Assembly: GCA_029937635.1 (NCBI GenBank)
Contig: JAPYPM010000065.1
Span: forward strand, 1 to 10,760
Direction of reading: 5' to 3'
Origin: Nitrospinaceae bacterium
GTDB lineage: Bacteria; Nitrospinota; Nitrospinia; Nitrospinales; VA-1
Length of the DNA stretch: 10,760 nt
Below the pieces are notes generated by a model. It was not told the origin of the DNA and ran no database searches. It saw only the letters and a program-made list of their open reading frames with translations. Numbering within the stretch: the first letter of the stretch is position 1; each line of letters starts with the position of its first letter. Shown in pieces: positions 6,228-10,760 of this stretch. Made by a program: the position numbers and the translations under genes.

Positions 6228-6716
6228 TCAAAGAAAGAGTTTTTTGAAACTAGGAGCTAGCTTCTCATAGGTTTTTACTAAGTGTTCTGAAATAACTCTG
6301 GTTTCTGCGAGCGTTGCCATAAAATTAGTGTCTCCTATCCACCTTGGAACGATATGGTTATGAATATGTTCGTCGTAACCCGCGCCAGCGCTTTTACCCA
6401 AATTGAATCCAACATTAAAGCCATCAGGATTGTTTACGTCACGAAGAATCTGAATACAATTTTTCGTAAGTTCAGACATTTCTAAAGACTCTTCACTATC
6501 AAGTTTTGTAATGCAGGCTAAATGACGATATGGAGATACCATGAGGTGGCTAGCGTTGTATGGAAAGATATTCATGATGACAAAGCACCGTTTTCCCCTG
6601 TAAAGAATAAATGTTTTTTTGTCATCTTTAGATTTTGGAAGGGAGCAGAAAATACATTCACCTGATTTATCTTGAGTAATGTATTCCATGCGCCAAGGCG
6701 CCCAGATTTTCTTCAT
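6228..6716 (-). CDS. HIT-family nucleotide hydrolase/phosphorylase
   Basis: A 162-residue histidine triad protein. The catalytic triad is HIHNH at 117-121, within EHIHNHIVPRWIGDTNFM, which is typical of the Fhit/Ap4A-phosphorylase-like branch. WAPWRMEYI at 5-13 is the characteristic N-terminus of that branch. Cys21 and Cys24 (CIFC) probably bind zinc together with histidines further on. These enzymes hydrolyse or phosphorolyse nucleoside polyphosphates such as Ap4A or adenylylated compounds through a nucleotidyl-histidine intermediate; the substrate here is not known. It lies 17 bases after ybeY and 10 before mutS, in the same operon. The loop before the triad reads GAGYDEH, where relatives usually have a GAG-x-PGH form, a small variation. 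Confidence 0.9.
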   Translation of the reverse strand: MKKIWAPWRMEYITQDKSGECIFCSLPKSKDDKKTFILYRGKRCFVIMNIFPYNASHLMVSPYRHLACITKLDSEESLEMSELTKNCIQILRDVNNPDGFNVGFNLGKSAGAGYDEHIHNHIVPRWIGDTNFMATLAETRVISEHLVKTYEKLAPSFKKLFL

Positions 6717-6733
6717 ATGCTAGAAGTCCAATT

Positions 6734-7210
6734 TTAGTATGAATACAAACTACATGACTCATGGGGTTTCTTATTTGGGTATACCCTACTAAATAATTCT
6801 TGAGTCTTTTTTTTCATTTGGTAGGCCTCTTCGCCAGATCGTTCATGGTCAAACCCGAGAAGATGTAGAGTGCCGTGAATGAGTAAAAGTACGATTTCTT
6901 CCTCTAATGTTAATCCGTGTTCAGAGGCTTGTCTTTTAGCCGTCACCGTAGATATCACCACGTCTCCCATTAGATGAGAGCTAGGTTCCATTTCTTCTTT
7001 TATGTTTTGTGAAAAAGAAAGTACATCTGTTGTTTGATCAATGCCTCGATATTGTTTGTTGAGTGCCCGTATGCTTTTATCATCTGCTAAGAGAACACTT
7101 AGTTCATGATTTTCGTGTTCCAAGATAAGTAAAATACTCTCCCCTTGAGTTTTGAGTAACTCGATATTAATTAAATGGTCTTTATGGTCATCATTTATGA
7201 AAACCGGCAT
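6734..7210 (-). CDS. ybeY: Endoribonuclease YbeY, rRNA maturation factor
   Basis: A 158-residue YbeY/UPF0054 metalloprotein. The zinc-binding signature HGTLHLLGFDH is at 112-122, giving His112, His116 and His122. The conserved YRGIDQTTDVLSF (54-66) and MGDVVIS (81-87) stretches are in their usual places. YbeY acts in 16S rRNA 3' end maturation and ribosome quality control, and its gene commonly stands next to phoH, as here (22 bases after its stop). The last dozen residues are variable. In many relatives a 7TM-HD phosphohydrolase gene (pgpH) stands between phoH and ybeY; it is missing here. A GCGGGAT stretch about 10 bases before the ATG may be a weak ribosome-binding site. Confidence 0.95.
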   Translation of the reverse strand: MPVFINDDHKDHLINIELLKTQGESILLILEHENHELSVLLADDKSIRALNKQYRGIDQTTDVLSFSQNIKEEMEPSSHLMGDVVISTVTAKRQASEHGLTLEEEIVLLLIHGTLHLLGFDHERSGEEAYQMKKKTQELFSRVYPNKKPHESCSLYSY

Positions 7211-7232
7211 TATTTTTTTATCCCGCTTAGAG

Positions 7233-8186
7233 TCAGCTTTGACTGTAGGCCTTTATTATATATTTAACTAAGTCGTGCCTTACGACATCTTTTTCATTGA
7301 AATTGACAAATTTGATACCATTAATGTCTTTGAGAATTGATTGAACTTGAACTAATCCGGAATTCTTTGAGTTGTCTAAGTCAATTTGTGTGATATCACC
7401 TGTGATTACCATTTTAGAGTTTGTGCCAAGTCTGGTGAGAAACATTTTCATTTGTTGTTTGGTAGAATTTTGTGCCTCATCAAGAATCATAAAGGAGTCA
7501 TTGATTGTGCGGCCTCGCATATAAGCTAGTGGAGCTATTTCAATGATTCCATCCTCCATGAGTTCTCTTACTTTGTGAGGTTCCAATGTGTCGTCAAGAG
7601 CATCGTAAAGCGGCATGAAGTAAGGGTTAATCTTTTCTGTTATATCTCCTGGTAAAAATCCGAGTTTCTCTCCTGCCTCAACTGCTGGTCGAACTAAAAT
7701 AATTTTTTTGAAGTGACGTTTGAGTAGTGCCTCTACTGCCATCGCAACTGCTAAGTATGTTTTTCCTGTCCCTGCTGGTCCTATTGCTAAGACGATATCT
7801 GCTTGCTTTATTGATTGAATAAATTCTCTTTGGGTTGGGCTTTTTGGAGTAATGAATCCCTTCTTAGGTGATACAGTTATTCTTTCCGAAAAAATAGCTT
7901 TTAAACTTATTGTCTTATCTTCTGCTATTAGACGGATTGCAAATTTTAGGTCGTCATCCTTGATTTTATAACCTGAAACTAAAAGATCTTCCAATTGAGT
8001 TAAAAGAATGTCTACTGAATTAATCGAATCGAAATCACCTTTAATCTTGATTTGGTTTTCTCGTGTAGTTATACGGACGCCAAATTTTTTTTCAATTTGC
8101 TTGAGGTTAACGTCCTGAGAACCAAAAATTTCAGAAATGTGGCCAAGGTTGTTTAGAAGAAGCTCTTTATTGATAGTCTGATTCAA
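7233..8186 (-). CDS. PhoH-family ATPase (PhoH-like protein)
   Basis: A 317-residue PhoH-like P-loop ATPase, the size of E. coli YbeZ. A KH-like N-terminal part (about 20-75) is followed by the ATPase domain: Walker A GPAGTGKT at 136-143, RPAVEAGEKLGFLPGD at 166-181 and Walker B FMILDEAQN at 232-240, then TGDITQIDL. Family members are thought to be RNA-acting ATPases or helicases that work with YbeY, whose gene follows directly. The start is a TTG at 8184-8186; an in-frame TGA lies eight codons upstream and no ATG precedes the conserved N-terminus, so TTG is the best choice. It is the first gene of the operon and has a consensus promoter about 40 bases upstream. Confidence 0.95.
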   Translation of the reverse strand: MNQTINKELLLNNLGHISEIFGSQDVNLKQIEKKFGVRITTRENQIKIKGDFDSINSVDILLTQLEDLLVSGYKIKDDDLKFAIRLIAEDKTISLKAIFSERITVSPKKGFITPKSPTQREFIQSIKQADIVLAIGPAGTGKTYLAVAMAVEALLKRHFKKIILVRPAVEAGEKLGFLPGDITEKINPYFMPLYDALDDTLEPHKVRELMEDGIIEIAPLAYMRGRTINDSFMILDEAQNSTKQQMKMFLTRLGTNSKMVITGDITQIDLDNSKNSGLVQVQSILKDINGIKFVNFNEKDVVRHDLVKYIIKAYSQS

Positions 8187-8222
8187 GAGGGATTTAGATC
8201 CTTGTCAGAGTTTAATTAAGGT

Positions 8223-8252
8223 ATTATATCCCTGCTGGTTTTGACTTGTCAA
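8223..8252 (-). promoter_or_regulatory. Consensus sigma70 promoter of the phoH-ybeY-HIT-mutS operon
   Basis: On the minus strand TTGACA (8252-8247) and TATAAT (8228-8223) are both perfect consensus hexamers separated by 18 bases. Transcription would begin near 8216, leaving a leader of about 30 bases before the TTG start of the PhoH gene. It lies in the only sizeable gap (117 bases) between folE and the PhoH gene. The -35 box is part of TTGAC-AA-GTCAA (8241-8252), an inverted repeat that could also be an operator half-site pair. Confidence 0.82.
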
Positions 8253-8303
8253 ACAGAGGAGAAATCTCGATAAATATTTAAAATACAATGAGCTAGGTTG
8301 GTT

Positions 8304-8888
8304 TTATTTGGAGGTTCGAGATAGTGCTAAAAGACTGAGAAATTCACTTCGTGTCCGTGCATCCTCTTTAAAACACCCAAGCATGGAGCTAGTTGTTGTG
8401 TAGGAGTTTTGTTTTTCAACTCCACGCATGGACATACAAAGGTGAACGGCATCAATAACAACCGCTACTCCATCTGGTTTTACAATATTGTTAATGCATT
8501 GGGCTATTTCAGTTGTCAATCGCTCCTGAACTTGTAAACGCCTACTATAGGCATCTATCAATCGAGGGACTTTGCTTAGCCCTATTATCTTTCCTTTTGG
8601 GAGATAAGCTACATGACATTTACCAAAAAAGGGCAGCATATGATGCTCACAAAGACTATACACGTCAATATCCTTAACGATGACCATTTCGTTGTAATTC
8701 TCACTATAGAGAGCATCGTTGACTAGCTTATGGATATCTGTTTTATAACCACTTGTTAAAAATTTTAAAGATTTTTCTACTCTTTCAGGGGTTTTCAGTA
8801 ACCCCTCTCGGTTAGGATCTTCGCCAACTGCATGTAAAATTTGCTCAACTAATGATTGAAACCTTGGCTCTTTAGGTGGTTGGTTCAC
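8304..8888 (-). CDS. folE: GTP cyclohydrolase I (type IA)
   Basis: A 194-residue FolE. It converts GTP to 7,8-dihydroneopterin triphosphate, the entry to folate, biopterin and (with a PTPS-type enzyme) queuosine. The zinc ligands Cys80, His83 (in SLCEHHMLPFFG, 78-89) and Cys151 (in HLCMSMRG, 149-156) are present, as in the zinc-dependent type IA enzymes. EDPNREGLLKTPERV (23-37), GLSKVPRL (103-110) and RLQVQERLT (117-125) are standard. The start is GTG at 8886-8888, overlapping the TGA of the PTPS-like gene as GTGA, so translation is probably coupled. No clear terminator is visible between its stop and the phoH promoter. Confidence 0.96.
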   Translation of the reverse strand: MNQPPKEPRFQSLVEQILHAVGEDPNREGLLKTPERVEKSLKFLTSGYKTDIHKLVNDALYSENYNEMVIVKDIDVYSLCEHHMLPFFGKCHVAYLPKGKIIGLSKVPRLIDAYSRRLQVQERLTTEIAQCINNIVKPDGVAVVIDAVHLCMSMRGVEKQNSYTTTSSMLGCFKEDARTRSEFLSLLALSRTSK

Positions 8889-9298
8889 AGACGTCCCCCT
8901 CTGTAAACAACGTAATTACGTTCGGATTCATAAAGTTTAATTTCGTGGAGTCGACCCTTGCTAATTTTAGGCTCGAGGATTTCCCAAAACTTAATTGCCA
9001 AATTTTCAGCTGTTGGAATAATGCCCTCTAAGAAGTCAACATCTACATTCAAATTTTTATGGTCAACTTTTTTGAGAATTTCTTGTGTTGTTAATTTTTT
9101 TAATTCCTTTAGGTCAAAGACCATTCCGGTCTCTTCACACACTTCACCTGATAACGTAACTTCAAGATCATAATTATGTCCGTGACCATTAGGATTATTA
9201 CATGATCCAAAGGTAGCCTCATTTTTTTTATCGGAAAAGGCAGGATTATACAGTCGGTGGCTGGCACAAAAATGATGCTTCCGAGTAATAAATATCAT
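8885..9298 (-). CDS. 6-pyruvoyl-tetrahydropterin synthase / QueD-like protein
   Basis: A 137-residue member of the PTPS/QueD family, using the product of FolE, which is encoded next and overlaps by four bases. Zinc ligands are His14 (in FCASHRL, 10-16), His39 and His41 (GHGHNY, 38-43). Cys33 in GSCNNPNGHGH is the catalytic cysteine. The spacing C-x5-HGH is that of animal PTPS, where E. coli QueD has C-x3-HGH. Asp79-His80 (DHKNLN) and Glu124 (ESERNY) complete the active site. It could make 6-pyruvoyl-tetrahydropterin (biopterin route) or 6-carboxy-tetrahydropterin (queuosine route). No sepiapterin reductase, queE or queC gene is visible to decide. No ribosome-binding site precedes the ATG; the gene starts 29 bases after the FmdB stop. 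Confidence 0.92.
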   Translation of the reverse strand: MIFITRKHHFCASHRLYNPAFSDKKNEATFGSCNNPNGHGHNYDLEVTLSGEVCEETGMVFDLKELKKLTTQEILKKVDHKNLNVDVDFLEGIIPTAENLAIKFWEILEPKISKGRLHEIKLYESERNYVVYRGGRL

Positions 9299-9327
9299 AA
9301 AGAAAGGATATCTGTAATGAGAATATT

Positions 9328-9519
9328 CTATTTTAAGTATTTTCGTTTATTATCAGTTGAGTAAAACCCTGGTCCATGTAAATGAAATGTCATACTATTC
9401 AAAACTTTTTGTAGGGGGCCTTTACATTTCTCACATTCAGTTAGAGGTTCATCGGATACTTTTTGTAAAACCTCAAATTTTTCCTTACACTTATCGCACT
9501 GGTAGTCGTGAAATGGCAT
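9328..9519 (-). CDS. FmdB-family zinc-ribbon protein
   Basis: A 63-residue FmdB/CxxC_CxxC_SSSS family protein, full length for the family. A single zinc ribbon is built from Cys8-x2-Cys11 and Cys29-x2-Cys32, preceded by the standard MPxxxYxC start and followed by the usual HGPGFYSTD near 48-56. The family is widespread and often called a putative regulatory protein, but its role is not settled. The start has one of the few clear ribosome-binding sites in the window. It lies 11 bases after the exported unknown protein and 29 before the PTPS-like gene, so it is in the ndk-folE run. Confidence 0.9.
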   Translation of the reverse strand: MPFHDYQCDKCKEKFEVLQKVSDEPLTECEKCKGPLQKVLNSMTFHLHGPGFYSTDNKRKYLK

Positions 9520-9527
9520 ATAAATTT

Positions 9528-9532
9528 CTCCT
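9528..9532 (-). promoter_or_regulatory. Shine-Dalgarno site of the FmdB gene
   Basis: On the minus strand AGGAG lies 8 bases before the ATG at 9519 and overlaps the stop codon of the preceding gene (9531-9533). Most other starts in this window lack such a site, so it stands out and supports coupled or efficient translation of the zinc-ribbon protein. Confidence 0.7.
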
Positions 9533-10097
9533 AATGCAGTTTACTTATAAAGTGAGGTGTCGCGTCAATTATAATAACAGCATTTTTTGTTAAAAGTCTT
9601 GCCCTTTCAGGTTTGTCTGGATGATATCTCTTGGTTTCTCTTTTTTTGAGATGTTCACGAAAGAGATTCAATGTTTTTGAAATATTTTCTTTAATACCAT
9701 CTAGATTAAAGATAGGTTCGGGAAGAGTGAGTCCCCATTCTGGATCAAATATACCAACTAACATATTATCATTTGCAATCACTTGAAGAATAATAAATCG
9801 ATCCATTGAATGCTTATTTTGCACCGATTCAGGCATCATCAAGGTCTGGTTTTCATTTTTAAGCCCAAACCGCATTACAGCTTGTCCTGACTCCACAGGG
9901 TTGAATCCTATTTCTTTTATATATTCACCTAGTCCTGTAAATATTCGATCTTTTGGGAAGATTAGAATACCAAAATTTTCAAAATTTTTGTATAGCTGGT
10001 AGTTATACCCAGAATTGGTGGGTGCTGTGTTTCCCACTCTTGTTGTGGAAAAAACTACTGTGAAGAAAAGAATTATGAGTATTTTAAAAGTTTTCAT
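9531..10097 (-). CDS. Exported protein of unknown function
   Basis: A 188-residue protein with a clear signal peptide: Lys2 and Lys5, then a hydrophobic core at about 6-18, and a likely cleavage after about residue 25 (NTA-PT). The mature protein is therefore probably periplasmic. It has no cysteine, so it is not a lipoprotein. Visible blocks are FPKDRIFTGLGEYIKEIGF (about 47-65), a central FIILQVIANDNMLVGIFDPEWGL segment (about 101-123), a helix with KENISKTLNLFREHLKKRE and a hydrophobic VIIIDATPHF near the C-terminus. No catalytic motif is recognisable and I cannot assign a family. It follows ndk by 29 bases and precedes the FmdB gene by 11, so it is co-transcribed with them. There is no Shine-Dalgarno site before its ATG. 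Confidence 0.85.
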   Translation of the reverse strand: MKTFKILIILFFTVVFSTTRVGNTAPTNSGYNYQLYKNFENFGILIFPKDRIFTGLGEYIKEIGFNPVESGQAVMRFGLKNENQTLMMPESVQNKHSMDRFIILQVIANDNMLVGIFDPEWGLTLPEPIFNLDGIKENISKTLNLFREHLKKRETKRYHPDKPERARLLTKNAVIIIDATPHFISKLH

Positions 10098-10126
10098 TGG
10101 AGAAATTTTCTAATAATTTAAAATGG

Positions 10127-10543
10127 TCAAGATATGATTTCTGTTTGACTAAAAAAATAGGAAATTTCAAAAGCTGCTGTTTCTGGTGCGTCTGAACCGT
10201 GAACCGAATTTTTTTCTAAATTAACAGCAAATTCCTTTCTAATAGTTCCTTCATCAGCTTCTGCTGGATTTGTAGCTCCCATCAGTTTACGCCATGCTTT
10301 AATTGCACCTTCCTTTTCAAGTACCAGTAATACAACAGGACCTGCACACATTGATTTTGTCAGGTCTTTGAAGAAAGGTCGTTCTTTGTGAACGTGGTAA
10401 AACCCTTCAGCAATGAGTACGGTCAAGAGGGCTCGTTTTATCGAGGCAACACGAAATCCTTCAGTTTCTATTTTTTCTAAAATTTTTCCAATCAGATTAC
10501 GTTCAACTGCATCTGGTTTGATAATGGCAAAAGTTTGTTCCAT
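10127..10543 (-). CDS. ndk: Nucleoside diphosphate kinase
   Basis: A 138-residue Ndk, of normal length. It transfers the terminal phosphate from ATP to nucleoside diphosphates through a phospho-histidine. The phosphorylated residue is His115 in NSVHGSDAPETAAFEI (112-127). TFAIIKPDAVERNLIG (4-19), the FYHVHKERPFF stretch (48-58), MCAGPVV (65-71), WRKLMGATNPAEADEGTIR (84-102) and the C-terminal EISYFF are all as expected. It is the first gene after a strong terminator that lies only about 35 bases before its ATG. Its promoter must therefore be within or upstream of that hairpin, or it depends on read-through. No clear Shine-Dalgarno site is seen. It heads the run to folE. Confidence 0.97.
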   Translation of the reverse strand: MEQTFAIIKPDAVERNLIGKILEKIETEGFRVASIKRALLTVLIAEGFYHVHKERPFFKDLTKSMCAGPVVLLVLEKEGAIKAWRKLMGATNPAEADEGTIRKEFAVNLEKNSVHGSDAPETAAFEISYFFSQTEIIS

Positions 10544-10578
10544 AGGAGCTTTTCTGTTTTTGGTAAAAGGTTATTAAC

Positions 10579-10619
10579 AAAAAAAGGTATTTGAGCTTGT
10601 TGGCGCCCAAATACCTTTT
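10579..10619 (-). terminator. Rho-independent terminator upstream of ndk
   Basis: AAAAGGTATTTG (10582-10593) and CAAATACCTTTT (10608-10619) form a perfect 12-base-pair stem with a 14-base loop. On the minus strand the stem is followed by seven T (complement of 10579-10585). It ends transcription of the partial gene at the right edge. On the plus strand no T-run beyond the stem follows, so the minus strand is its direction. Confidence 0.9.
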
Positions 10620-10638
10620 AAATAACAAAACAAAGAAA

Positions 10639-10760
10639 TTAACGTAAAACGATACCAGTCTTTTTTATTACAAATTTTTCTTCAAGGTTTTCAACCCATT
10701 TCATTTTGATGGCATTATTTTTTGCTATATCGTCGCATATATACACACAAATCTCACATG
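10639..10760 (-). CDS. 3' end of an unrecognised cysteine-containing gene
   Basis: The last 40 codons of a minus-strand gene end in TAA at 10639-10641; the gene continues past the right edge of the window. The visible part begins CEICVYICDDIAKNN, with three cysteines spaced C-x2-C-x3-C like part of an iron-sulfur or zinc site, and ends with a charged tail, EEKFVIKKTGIVLR. The frame is open to the edge, and the terminator 20 bases downstream supports its being real. An internal ATG would give a 22-residue peptide, but the open frame upstream makes a longer gene more likely. I cannot assign a family from this fragment. Confidence 0.65.
   Translation of the reverse strand, partial: CEICVYICDDIAKNNAIKMKWVENLEEKFVIKKTGIVLR

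Noticed and set aside
8958..9173. A 71-codon plus-strand frame.
   Set aside because: Lies wholly antisense within the PTPS-like gene.
9357..9593. A 78-codon plus-strand frame.
   Set aside because: Antisense to the FmdB gene and the end of the exported protein gene.
1..10760. CRISPR array, tRNA or rRNA genes.
   Set aside because: No regularly spaced repeats, no cloverleaf with a TTCGA-type arm and no rRNA-like conserved blocks were seen on either strand.

Overview
The window comes from an AT-rich bacterial genome, probably Gram-negative. It contains a DUF4390 protein (a family known mainly from Proteobacteria and relatives) and two exported proteins with signal peptides. I cannot name the lineage; the composition and gene set would fit an uncultured marine-type proteobacterium or a Nitrospinota/SAR324-like relative, but that is a guess. 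The code is standard: mutS and the PTPS-like gene both end in TGA.

Right part (about 8.3-10.8 kb, minus strand). The 3' end of an unrecognised cysteine-containing gene is followed by a strong Rho-independent terminator. Then come ndk, an unknown exported protein, an FmdB-type zinc ribbon, a 6-pyruvoyl-tetrahydropterin-synthase-like protein and folE. Spacing is tight and the last two overlap by 4 bases. folE and the PTPS-like gene give consecutive steps from GTP to a reduced pterin.

Middle part (about 1.97-8.25 kb, minus strand). A consensus sigma70 promoter (TTGACA, 18 bases, TATAAT) drives phoH, ybeY, a HIT-family gene, mutS, an NAD-dependent sugar epimerase/dehydratase and a DUF4390 gene, all closely spaced or overlapping. 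The operon links RNA and ribosome maturation (PhoH, YbeY), nucleotide hydrolysis (HIT) and mismatch repair (MutS) to a cell-surface sugar enzyme and an exported protein.

Left part (1 to about 1.97 kb). This stretch is different: sparse coding, relics and tiny ORFs. It has a Rieske ferredoxin gene with all metal ligands but two in-frame TGA codons, a hairpin terminator, a four-cysteine 76-residue ORF, a 58-residue ORF and a C-terminal relic of a tyrosine recombinase. It is bracketed by a 19-base direct repeat (18 of 19 identical), one copy at the window's first base and the other forming the 3' end of the DUF4390 gene. I read it as a decayed integrated element lodged at the end of the operon. 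This is the most unusual part of the window. I found no intact new defence or mobile system, and no rRNA, tRNA or CRISPR.
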